A DNA stretch of 64,000 nucleotides. Origin: Collinsella sp. An268. Its GTDB lineage: Bacteria; Actinomycetota; Coriobacteriia; Coriobacteriales; Coriobacteriaceae. A program made the translations under genes and the position numbers. How positions within the stretch are numbered: position 1 is the first letter of the stretch; every line of letters begins with the position of its first letter. Below the pieces are notes generated by a model that worked only from the letters and a program-made list of their open reading frames with translations, made no database searches and was not told where the DNA came from. Below, piece by piece: positions 28,535-35,786 of this stretch. The stretch spans positions 124,001 through 188,000 of the forward strand of contig NZ_NFJH01000001.1 of NCBI RefSeq assembly GCF_002159765.1. Direction: 5' to 3'.

Positions 28535-28645
28535 GGGATGACGGATGGCGCGGGGCGCGTGCTGCCGGGGGATTCACCGCGGCCACTGCGGGGTATAGTC
28601 GAGAGAGATGTGCGCGGCTGCGGCCGCTCGAGGGGAGGAGAGCCC

Positions 28646-29344
28646 ATGAGGTTTGTGCTTGCCGGCGACACCGATTGCCCTATCGCACGCATCTCGCTCG
28701 GCGAGGGTGATACCGTCAGGACCGAGAGCGGGAGCATGGTGTATTCCCGCGGGGTTGAGATCGCCGGCGGTCTCAATTCCCGGAAGAAGGGGCTTGGCGG
28801 GGTCTTCAGCGCCATCGGTCGCAGCATCACGAGCGGCGAGTCGATGTTCATCACCACGGCGACCGGTACCCAGCCTGATGGCGAGATCGCCGTGGCGCCG
28901 CCTGTGCCGGGCAAGATCGTCGAGCTCAAAGTCGACGACGGGCACCGGTACCGCCTGAACACCGGCGCGTTTCTCGCCTGCGATGACGAGGTCGAGTACA
29001 CGATGGTCAACCAGGGCATCTCTAAGGCGCTCTTCGGCAACACCGGCGGCCTCTTCGTCATGGAAGTTGCGGGATACGGGTCGCTCCTCGTGACCGCGTT
29101 CGGTGACATTCTCGCGCTCGACGTCACGGCGGGCGCTCCGCTTGTCGTCGACAACGAGCACGTGGTCGCATGGGATGCCTCGCTCTCGTATCACATCGAG
29201 GCCGCGAGCGGGCTCGTGGGTTTCACGACGGGCGAGGGCCTGGTGAACACCTTCACGGGCGAGGGCCGCGTCTATATCCAGACGCGCAACCTCGCGAACC
29301 TTGCGCAGGCAATGCACCCCTACCTGCCCACGCAATCCAACTGA
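28646..29344 (+). CDS. AIM24-family protein (TIGR00266-type)
   Basis: The 232-residue protein is a beta-rich AIM24 domain: LGEGDTVRTESGSMVYSRGVEI near the N-terminus, GGLFVMEVAGYGSLLVTAFGDI, and VVDNEHVVAWDASLSYHIE, all typical of bacterial TIGR00266 proteins. The function of the family is not known in bacteria; the mitochondrial relative supports inner-membrane organisation. The start follows GGGGAGGAG. TATAGT at 28594-28599 may be its -10. The AI-2E permease gene begins 31 bases later and is probably cotranscribed. Confidence 0.85.
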   Translation: MRFVLAGDTDCPIARISLGEGDTVRTESGSMVYSRGVEIAGGLNSRKKGLGGVFSAIGRSITSGESMFITTATGTQPDGEIAVAPPVPGKIVELKVDDGHRYRLNTGAFLACDDEVEYTMVNQGISKALFGNTGGLFVMEVAGYGSLLVTAFGDILALDVTAGAPLVVDNEHVVAWDASLSYHIEAASGLVGFTTGEGLVNTFTGEGRVYIQTRNLANLAQAMHPYLPTQSN

Positions 29345-29375
29345 GGCGGGCCGCGCCCGCGCCCTCGAGGAGCTT

Positions 29376-30509
29376 ATGGAACACGCATCTGCAAAGACCA
29401 TAGCGGCCGTAGCGCTCGCAGCGTTCGCCGTCTACCTGGGAATCTACTACTGGCCGACCATCGAGCGGTTCATCGGGCTGATCGCGTCTTCGCTTGCGCC
29501 CATCGTGCTGGGGTTCGTGCTCGCATATCCCCTTAACATCCTGATGAGCTTTTTCGAGAGGCACTTGCTGCCGGGGTCGGCGCATCCGGCCGTTCAGCGC
29601 CTGCGCCCCCTCGCGAGCCTGATCATCGCGGTTGCTGCTCTCGCCGGCATCGTCGCGGCGGTGGTCGTGCTCGTGGTGCCCCAGCTCATCGACTGCATCC
29701 GCCTTCTCGTGTCCGAGGTGCCCGTCGCCCTCTCGGCGCTCGGCGCATGGCTGGAAGAAGCGGGCATCCTCACGCCGGAGACCCTCGACGCGGCGGCGGA
29801 CTCCCTTGCCGCATTCGACTGGAAGGCGGGCGTGGGGGATGCCGCGCAGCTCGTCATGCATGGCGTGGTGGGTGCGGTGTCGGGCATCGCCTCAGGTGTC
29901 GCCACCTTCGCGCTCGCCTTTGTCTTTGCGCTCTTCGTCCTGCTCGGCAAGCATAAGCTCTCCGGGCAGTTCAACCTTGTGCTGGAGCGCTATCTTCCGG
30001 CCCGCGCCCTCGGGCGCGTGCGCTACGTCGCGGGCATCGCCGACGACTGCTTCCACCGGTTCCTCGTCGGCCAGTGCACCGAGGCCGCTATCCTTGGCGT
30101 GCTCTGCGCGCTGGGCATGGTGCTCCTCGGGCTCCCGCACCCCATGATGATCGGGGCGCTGACGGCCTTCATGGCGCTCGTTCCCATCGTGGGCGCGCTG
30201 CTCTCGGGCATCATCGGCGCCTTCCTCATACTCATGGAGTCTCCGTTGCAGGCGCTCGTCTTCCTCGTCTTCATCATCGTGCTGCAGCAGCTGGAGGGCG
30301 ACCTCATCTACCCGCACGTCGTGGGGTCCTCGATTCAGCTGCCGGGCATCTGGGTGCTCGCGGCGGTGACGGTCGGCGGCGGTGCCTTCGGCATCGCGGG
30401 GATGTTCGTGGGCGTTCCGCTGGCGGCCGTGGTGTACCGCCTGATCAGAAACGACGTCTATGCGCGCCGCTCGCACGCCGCGGGTGAGGGCGGCGCGGGC
30501 CGACCATAA
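29376..30509 (+). CDS. AI-2E family (PerM-like) membrane transporter
   Basis: The 377-residue protein has about eight transmembrane helices. The N-terminal pair with SLAPIVLGFVLAYPLNILMSFFE, the central soluble helices, and the late signature HPMMIGALTAFMALVPIVGALLSG followed by GDLIYPHVVGSSIQLPG and VGGGAFGIAGMFVGVPLAAV identify the AI-2E/PerM family. Different members have been linked to autoinducer-2 export or sodium/proton antiport; this one cannot be assigned. A second, truncated family member begins at 63788. Confidence 0.9.
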   Translation: MEHASAKTIAAVALAAFAVYLGIYYWPTIERFIGLIASSLAPIVLGFVLAYPLNILMSFFERHLLPGSAHPAVQRLRPLASLIIAVAALAGIVAAVVVLVVPQLIDCIRLLVSEVPVALSALGAWLEEAGILTPETLDAAADSLAAFDWKAGVGDAAQLVMHGVVGAVSGIASGVATFALAFVFALFVLLGKHKLSGQFNLVLERYLPARALGRVRYVAGIADDCFHRFLVGQCTEAAILGVLCALGMVLLGLPHPMMIGALTAFMALVPIVGALLSGIIGAFLILMESPLQALVFLVFIIVLQQLEGDLIYPHVVGSSIQLPGIWVLAAVTVGGGAFGIAGMFVGVPLAAVVYRLIRNDVYARRSHAAGEGGAGRP

Positions 30510-30593
30510 TCCCGAAGATATAACGTAAATATTCGCTAATAATATTCGGATAGTGTTACCATCTCTATCGAAATCAAGGTAGGGAGGAGTGCC
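30510..30593 (+). promoter_or_regulatory. AT-rich promoter/operator region of the TetR-MFS operon
   Basis: These 84 bases are AT-rich and contain the octamer AATATTCG twice in direct order (about 30529 and 30541), plus TTACC and GGTA half-sites further on. This is where an autoregulating TetR protein would bind. The exact promoter boxes are not certain. Confidence 0.5.
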
Positions 30594-31202
30594 ATGCCGG
30601 CGATATTCACCCCGTCCGATAAAGAAGGGCTCCGGCGCAGCATGCTCGACGCCGGGTGGTCCTGTCTGCTCTCGCGGGGATACCGCGCCATGCGCATCGA
30701 GGACATCGCGCAGGAGGCGGGGATCGCCGCGAGCACGTTCTACGGGTTCTTCTCCTCCAAGACGGCGTTTGTGACCGAGATGGTCGCCGAGAACCGGCGA
30801 GAGCTCGTGGGAGCGCTCGAGCGCGAGCTTGCGCGCGCCGAGCGCGGCGGCGAGCGCGCCGTGCTCGAGCGGTGGATGCGCGAGGTGTGGCATGGTGAGC
30901 GCTGCATCTTCCGGTGCCTGAGCCGGCAGGATTTCCAGAGGATCCGCGCAGGTTTGCCCGACGACGTCGTGATGGGGCCCGAGATGTCCGGCGGTGCGCT
31001 TGCGCGTCTTCTGGAGCGCTCGGTGGGAGAGGCGCGCGATGCGGACCTCGAGCTCGCCGAATCGCTCCAGCGGGTGTGCGCCGTCACGTTGCTCGCGCGC
31101 GACGCTTTCACCGCTGAGGAGCTCGAGCGCGCCGTCGACGCGCTCATCGATATGACACTCGATGCCCTGTTTGGGACCCGGCACGGTAGGGGAGAGGAAT
31201 GA
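30594..31202 (+). CDS. TetR/AcrR-family transcriptional regulator
   Basis: The 202-residue protein has a TetR helix-turn-helix at about residues 15-60 (GYRAMRIEDIAQEAGIAASTFYGFFSSKTAFVTEMV) and a helical ligand-binding C-terminus. The ATG follows AGGGAGG. Its stop overlaps the potential first ATG of the MFS gene, so it is the first gene of an efflux operon and probably represses it until a drug or bile-type compound binds. The ligand is unknown. Confidence 0.93.
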   Translation: MPAIFTPSDKEGLRRSMLDAGWSCLLSRGYRAMRIEDIAQEAGIAASTFYGFFSSKTAFVTEMVAENRRELVGALERELARAERGGERAVLERWMREVWHGERCIFRCLSRQDFQRIRAGLPDDVVMGPEMSGGALARLLERSVGEARDADLELAESLQRVCAVTLLARDAFTAEELERAVDALIDMTLDALFGTRHGRGEE

Positions 31203-31204
31203 CG

Positions 31205-32695
31205 ATGGCAAGAGAGAAGCAGCAGGTGAAGGACGCCCTGCAATTCGATGCGTCCGGCGGACATGATGTCGCTGCGCCCCCTGTGCTCTCACGCGGAAGG
31301 CGGGCGCTCGCCCTGTTCGCCATCCTGTGCATGACCTTCATGGAGACGCTCGACGGTACGATTGTCAATGTGGCGCTCCCCACCATGCAGCGCGAGCTCG
31401 GCGTCGGCGGTACGGAGATCCAGCTCGTCGCAAGCGTGTTCCTCGTGATCACCTGCGCCTTTCTGCTCGTGTTCGGGCGGCTGGGCGACATCGTCGGCAA
31501 GGTGCGCGTCTTCCAGGCGGGCGTCGTGCTCTTCGTCGCGGGCTCGGCGCTCTGTGCCGCCTCGGGAACGCTCGAGTTCCTCGTTGTCGCACGTGCCGTG
31601 CAGGCGCTCGGTGTGGCGGCGAGCCTCGCCAACAACCAGGGTATCATCACCGAGCTCTTCGCCAAGACGCGCGGCCGGGCCCTCGGGCTCGTCGCGACGT
31701 TCACGGCGCTCGGTGCCATGGCCGGCCCCACCATCGGCGGCGTGCTGGTGTCGATCTTCCCTTGGGAGGTCATCTTCCTCATCAACATCCCCATCGGCAT
31801 CATCTCGCTCGCCATCGGTATGTACGCGCTGCCTAACCGCAGGCCCGCGGAGCGCTGTCATTTCGATGTGGCTGGTGCGGTGCTTATCGTGCCTGCAATT
31901 CTGCTCGTGTTTGCGGCGATCACGCTCATGGAGAGCGAGGTCGGCGCGCTCTCGCTCGGTATGCTGGCGGCAGGCGTTGCGTTGCTGGTGGTATTCGGCG
32001 TGGTCGAGCGCCGGCAGGAGGTGCCGCTCGTGCACTTCGGGCTCTTCCGCAACCTGAGTTTCGACATCGACCTCTTCGCGATGGTGCTCGTCTTTCTGGG
32101 GCTCTCCGGTGTGACCATCGTCATGCCATTCTACCTGCAGGATGCCCTAGGCCTCGATCCGGCGGTCGCGGGCTTGGTTATGGCATGCTATCCGCTGGTC
32201 AACGCCACCATCGGTACGCTCTCGGGCGCGCTTTCCGACCGGATCGGCTGCATCAAGCCCACCCTTGCCGGCCAGGCGGTCTTCGCCGTGGGGCTCTTCG
32301 GCCTGTCGACGCTCGCGCTCGCGACGTCCGTTGCCGCGATCGTGCCCATGCTCATGTTCACCTCGCTCGGCAGCGCCATGTTCCAGTCACCCAATAACTC
32401 GCTCATCATGGGGCACGCCGCACCCGAGATGCTCGGCTTCGTGGGATCGCTCGGCAACCTCATGCGCTATTTTGGCCAGTCGCTCGGCACGACGATCTCC
32501 ATGGGCGTGCTGTACGGTACCATGAGCGCGGAAGCGGGCTATCGGGTGACCGGATTTGTCCCCGAGCATCCCGAGCTCTTTATGCACGGGCTCTCGACGG
32601 TGTTCCATCTGCTCGCGGCGCTGGTGGCGGTGGCGCTCGTCGCATCGCTCGTGAGGACCTTCGTCCTTGAGCGCGCGGGGCGCAAGGAGGCGTGA
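31205..32695 (+). CDS. MFS efflux transporter, DHA2 (14-helix) type
   Basis: The 496-residue protein resembles EmrB/QacA drug/proton antiporters. Motif C-like ALGVAASLANNQGIITELF, the early FMETLDGTIVNVALPTMQRELG and GRLGDIVGKVRVF (motif A) are clear, and some 14 hydrophobic helices can be counted. I start at ATG 31205, seven bases after GGAGAGG; ATG 31199 overlaps the TetR stop. Together with the next gene it forms an efflux pair under TetR control. The substrate cannot be predicted. Confidence 0.9.
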   Translation: MAREKQQVKDALQFDASGGHDVAAPPVLSRGRRALALFAILCMTFMETLDGTIVNVALPTMQRELGVGGTEIQLVASVFLVITCAFLLVFGRLGDIVGKVRVFQAGVVLFVAGSALCAASGTLEFLVVARAVQALGVAASLANNQGIITELFAKTRGRALGLVATFTALGAMAGPTIGGVLVSIFPWEVIFLINIPIGIISLAIGMYALPNRRPAERCHFDVAGAVLIVPAILLVFAAITLMESEVGALSLGMLAAGVALLVVFGVVERRQEVPLVHFGLFRNLSFDIDLFAMVLVFLGLSGVTIVMPFYLQDALGLDPAVAGLVMACYPLVNATIGTLSGALSDRIGCIKPTLAGQAVFAVGLFGLSTLALATSVAAIVPMLMFTSLGSAMFQSPNNSLIMGHAAPEMLGFVGSLGNLMRYFGQSLGTTISMGVLYGTMSAEAGYRVTGFVPEHPELFMHGLSTVFHLLAALVAVALVASLVRTFVLERAGRKEA

Positions 32696-34000
32696 TTGGG
32701 CGGTTTGCAGACAGCTGGCGCGGAGGGCGCATGGCGGGTGAAGCTCGCCTGCGTCTGGACCGGTGAGCTCGTATCGGTCCTTACGAGCTCCATCCTGCAG
32801 ATGGGGTTCGTGTGGCACATCACGCTCTCGACGGGCTCCGCGGGCATGCTCTCGCTGGCGTCTCTCGCGGGATTTCTGCCGCTCGCGCTCTTCGGCACCT
32901 TTGCGGGCGTCATCGTCGATCGCCTGCCGCTCAAGCGCGTTCTTGTCGGGGCCGATCTCTTCATCGCGGGGGTGAGCGCCGTGGTGGCGCTCGTCTCGCT
33001 GGCGGGGACGCTCCCCGTAGGGGTCGTTATGGTCGCGCTGTTCTTCCGCGCCGTCGGGAGCGCCTTCCACACCCCTGCGTTCCAGACGCTCACGCCTCTG
33101 GTAGCGCCGACCGAGTACCTGACGCGCCTCTCGGGCGTCACCCAAGCGGTGCAGTCGGGCGGCTACATCCTGGGGACCGCGGTCGCCGCCATCATCTACC
33201 CCCTGTGGGGGCTCACCGCCATGATCGCGCTCGATGTGGCGGGAGCCCTTATCGCCACGGCGGCGGTGCTCGCCGCGCGTCTGGATGTTGGCTCCCGTGG
33301 GATCGGGGGCTCAGGTGCAGCCGAGGCAGAGGCGTCGCGCTCCGACGCCGACGGGGGCGTGGCGGCCGGTATCGCCGCCACCGTGGGCACCCTGCTGGCT
33401 GAGACGATGGAGGGTTGTCGGGTTCTCCGCGGGTACCGCGGGCTGTTTTCCCTGCTCTGGTGCGGCTTCGCCTTCACGCTCTTTTTCTCGCCCATCTCGG
33501 CGCTCTTCCCGCTCATGACCATCGCCCACTTTGGCGGCACGACCGGCGACGCGGCGTTTGCGGAGATCGCGTTCTCCGTAGGCATGATCGCGGGATCGCT
33601 GCTGCTCACCGCGACGGGCGGTTTCAAGAACCGTGCGCTCACCGTGGTCGCGGCGACTGCCCTCTATGGCGCGGCGACGGTTGCGGCGGGGCTTCTCGGG
33701 CCAGACGGGTTCGCGGGCTTTCTCGCCATGAGCTTCCTCATGGGCGCGAGCTCCCCTTGGTATTCCGGACCCCAGACGGCACTCATGCAGGAGAAGATCC
33801 CGCCGGAGTTTCTGGGCCGCGTCTTCGGGCTCTACGGCGCCATCATGTCCTGGGCCATGCCAGCGGGGCTCGCCGTGTCATCGCTCTTTGCGGATGCGGT
33901 GGGCGCGCCCGCCTGGTTTGCGGGCGCCGGCGCCGCGATGGTCGCGCTCGCGGTGGTGACGTGGCTGATCCCGAGCATCCGCAATATTGAGCGGGGCTGA
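32696..34000 (+). CDS. MFS transporter, DHA3/MefA-like type
   Basis: The 434-residue protein has about 12 helices and resembles macrolide-efflux (MefA-like) DHA3 transporters: FVWHITLSTGSAGMLSLASLAGFLPLALFGTFAGVIVDR and a C-terminal SFLMGASSPWYSGPQTALMQEKIPPEFLGRVFG. The TTG start directly follows the TGA of the previous gene and has AAGGAGG five bases upstream. A hydrophilic loop of about 40 residues lies in the middle (GGSGAAEAEASRSDADGG). It is translationally linked to the preceding pump, so the cell makes two MFS proteins from one TetR-controlled unit. Confidence 0.87.
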   Translation: MGGLQTAGAEGAWRVKLACVWTGELVSVLTSSILQMGFVWHITLSTGSAGMLSLASLAGFLPLALFGTFAGVIVDRLPLKRVLVGADLFIAGVSAVVALVSLAGTLPVGVVMVALFFRAVGSAFHTPAFQTLTPLVAPTEYLTRLSGVTQAVQSGGYILGTAVAAIIYPLWGLTAMIALDVAGALIATAAVLAARLDVGSRGIGGSGAAEAEASRSDADGGVAAGIAATVGTLLAETMEGCRVLRGYRGLFSLLWCGFAFTLFFSPISALFPLMTIAHFGGTTGDAAFAEIAFSVGMIAGSLLLTATGGFKNRALTVVAATALYGAATVAAGLLGPDGFAGFLAMSFLMGASSPWYSGPQTALMQEKIPPEFLGRVFGLYGAIMSWAMPAGLAVSSLFADAVGAPAWFAGAGAAMVALAVVTWLIPSIRNIERG

Positions 34001-34076
34001 AGGCTTGGCGCCGCCAGCGCATAGGCGTATGTGCGATATTGTATGAAGCACCGTCAGCGATAGGTGGGTGGGTCGT

Positions 34077-34568
34077 ATGGAGTACCGTATCTGCGAGAAG
34101 CCGGCGTTTCGCTTTGTGGGCGTCATGGCGCGCGTGCCGATGCAGTTTGAGGGCGAGAACCCCGCCATCGCCGCACTTGCCGGCTCTATTACCCAAGAGC
34201 AGCGTGCGGAGATGCATCAGCTGCAAGACGTGGAGCCCATAGAGGTGGTCAACGTCTCATGGGATTCCGACACCGACTTTCAGACAGAGTCCGGTACGCT
34301 CACGCACCTGATCGGGGTGCTTACGACCGTGCGCGAGGCGGGCGCGGGGCTGCATGTCGTCGACGTACCGGCGCTCACCTGGGCGGTCTTTCCTTCGGAT
34401 GGCCTGTTCCCGACCGCCATGCAGCAGACGACGGCAGCCATCTACGGGACGTGGCTTGCCGAGGTGCCCTACGAGCTCGACGGCTTCCGTATGTTCTCGT
34501 TTGCTCGCCCGCGCAAGGACGGGACCGCGTACAGCGAGGTCTGGGTTCCCGTACGTCGGCAGGGGTAG
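34077..34568 (+). CDS. GyrI-like small-molecule-binding protein
   Basis: The 163-residue protein looks like a stand-alone effector-binding domain of the AraC/SoxS-Rob/GyrI type: YRICEKPAFRFVGVMARVPM at the start, VVDVPALTWAVFPSDG in the middle, and YSEVWVPVRRQG at the end. It lacks a DNA-binding domain. Such proteins bind lipophilic cations and may buffer or hydrolyse toxic molecules. The ATG follows AGGTGGG. It sits just after a TetR-MFS efflux operon, which suggests a xenobiotic response, but the two have separate transcripts on current evidence. Confidence 0.82.
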   Translation: MEYRICEKPAFRFVGVMARVPMQFEGENPAIAALAGSITQEQRAEMHQLQDVEPIEVVNVSWDSDTDFQTESGTLTHLIGVLTTVREAGAGLHVVDVPALTWAVFPSDGLFPTAMQQTTAAIYGTWLAEVPYELDGFRMFSFARPRKDGTAYSEVWVPVRRQG

Positions 34569-34571
34569 CGC

Positions 34572-34973
34572 ATGTACGCCGCCGATACCGATCTTGCGCG
34601 GTTCTTCGCGCGCATGCCCGATATGCTGCCCGTTTACCGCATACTCGAGGACCGTATCAACGCGACCTGCGGCGATATCGAGATGCGCGTCCAAAAGACG
34701 CAGATCGCCTTCACCGACCGCTTCGGGTTCGCCTGGGTATCGCTGCCCCTGCGGCGGCGCCGGGACTGGCCTGAGCGCTGCCTTGTCGTGACCTTCGGCC
34801 TTCCGTACCGCAAGGAGTCGCCGCGCATCGCCATCACGACCGAGCCGTATCCCCACCGTTGGACGCACCACGTTCTGGTCGAGCGACCCGAGGATATTGA
34901 CGGCGAGCTCCTCGATTGGATAGGGGAGTCGCACGCGTTCTCCCTCACCAAGCGGCGCGGCGGGCGCCGCTGA
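34572..34973 (+). CDS. DUF5655-like protein
   Basis: The 133-residue protein begins three bases after the GyrI-like gene. RVQKTQIAFTDRFGFAWVSLP and later RWTHHVLVERPEDIDGELLDWIGESHAFS fit the DUF5655 family, often found as a lone domain in Actinobacteria and Firmicutes. It probably folds as a small alpha/beta domain and binds a ligand or protein partner; no enzymatic residues are recognised. The arrangement with the GyrI-like protein suggests a two-gene unit. Confidence 0.72.
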   Translation: MYAADTDLARFFARMPDMLPVYRILEDRINATCGDIEMRVQKTQIAFTDRFGFAWVSLPLRRRRDWPERCLVVTFGLPYRKESPRIAITTEPYPHRWTHHVLVERPEDIDGELLDWIGESHAFSLTKRRGGRR

Positions 34974-35096
34974 CGTGCGCGGGCGCCCGAACTCCGTGCG
35001 CACGTGCCGAGGTGCAGGCGCGCCCCGGCGCGCCGTGACGGCGCCCGAATCGTTCTATGCAGTTGCCGTGTCGGGTGGGGTTAGGTTCGCGTTTGG

Positions 35097-35104
35097 TATA
35101 CAAT
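35097..35104 (+). promoter_or_regulatory. -10 element of the zinc-ribbon gene
   Basis: TATACAAT contains TACAAT or TATACA, 37-44 bases before the ATG. A -35 hexamer is not evident (region GTTAGGTTCGCG). It may also drive the thrS leader downstream. Confidence 0.5.
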
Positions 35105-35140
35105 GGGCCCGTTATCCGCCTTGACGAAAGGTTTCTATCC

Positions 35141-35572
35141 ATGTCGAGTCTTCTTTCCGAGCTGCTCACGCCCGAGCTCATGATGGCCATCTATCTCTTC
35201 ATCGCCTTCATCGTGGCGCTCTACGTGCTCTCCGTCGTGTACGTGTTCGTCGATGCGCGCCGTCGCGGCATCCAGGCGTTCTGGGCGTGGGGCATCGTTT
35301 CGCTCATCCCCTTCATCGGCCTCATCGCCTACCTCGCGCTGCGTCCGCACAGCTATCTCGCCGACCGTGAGGAGCAGGAGCTCGATATGGCGCTTCGCGA
35401 GCGCCAGCTCTCGCACTACGGCACCTGCCCCAACTGCGGCACGCCCATCGAGCGCGACTTCGTGGTCTGCCCGGTGTGCAACACGCAGGTCCGCAACGTC
35501 TGCCCGTCGTGCCATCGCCCGCTCGATGCGCACTGGAAGGTCTGCCCCTACTGCCGTACGCACATCCAGTAG
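35141..35572 (+). CDS. Membrane protein with C-terminal zinc ribbons
   Basis: The 143-residue protein has two hydrophobic helices (about residues 12-32 and 45-66) separated by VFVDARRRGIQAFWAW, a phospholipase-D-nuclease-like membrane hairpin. The C-terminal part carries three CXXC pairs: CPNCGTP, CPVCNTQ and CPSCHRP, and a fourth, CPYCRTH. These form zinc ribbons facing the cytoplasm. The function is unknown. It lies directly upstream of the thrS leader, with no terminator between, so it may be cotranscribed. Confidence 0.8.
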   Translation: MSSLLSELLTPELMMAIYLFIAFIVALYVLSVVYVFVDARRRGIQAFWAWGIVSLIPFIGLIAYLALRPHSYLADREEQELDMALRERQLSHYGTCPNCGTPIERDFVVCPVCNTQVRNVCPSCHRPLDAHWKVCPYCRTHIQ

Positions 35573-35603
35573 GACGGCCGCGCGAATCAGAAAGGTCTCG
35601 TCC

Positions 35604-35648
35604 ATGCCGTTTGTGCGAGGACATAGCTACACTACGCAGACTATCTAG
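35604..35648 (+). CDS. Threonine leader peptide upstream of thrS
   Basis: A 14-residue frame reads MPFVRGHSYTTQTI and ends TAG. It has its own AAAGG site nine bases before the ATG. Three of the last five codons are threonine (codons starting at 35631, 35634 and 35640), followed by one isoleucine. The stop codon lies at the base of the first hairpin of an attenuator-like structure before thrS. This is the layout expected of a ribosome-mediated attenuator that senses charged tRNA-Thr. The call rests on arrangement; translation is not shown. Confidence 0.8.
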   Translation: MPFVRGHSYTTQTI

Positions 35649-35738
35649 GCGTCTGTCCCTTTCCGGGCCGGCAGGTCCTGGACAGGCGCCCCAAATCGCT
35701 CGGCGCCGCCTCGGCGGTGCGGGGCGATTTTCTGTTTT
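35648..35738 (+). promoter_or_regulatory. Transcription attenuator of thrS (pause hairpin, antiterminator, terminator)
   Basis: Segment 1 (GGCGTCTGTCC, 35648-35658) pairs with segment 2 (GGACAGGCGCC, 35680-35690). Segment 2 contains GGCGCC (35685-35690), which can instead pair with GGCGCC at 35702-35707, forming an antiterminator. That would break the terminator, whose stem joins AAATCGC (35693-35699) to GCGATTT (35724-35730), with a nested GCGCCGCC/GGCGGTGC stem and a following TTTTCTGTTTT. The pairings are mutually exclusive. A ribosome stalled on the Thr codons would cover segment 1 and favour read-through into thrS. Confidence 0.8.
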
Positions 35739-35786
35739 GCCCTGCCGTATCCCGTTGCGTTTTCCACCACCAGAAGAGAGGTTCCC

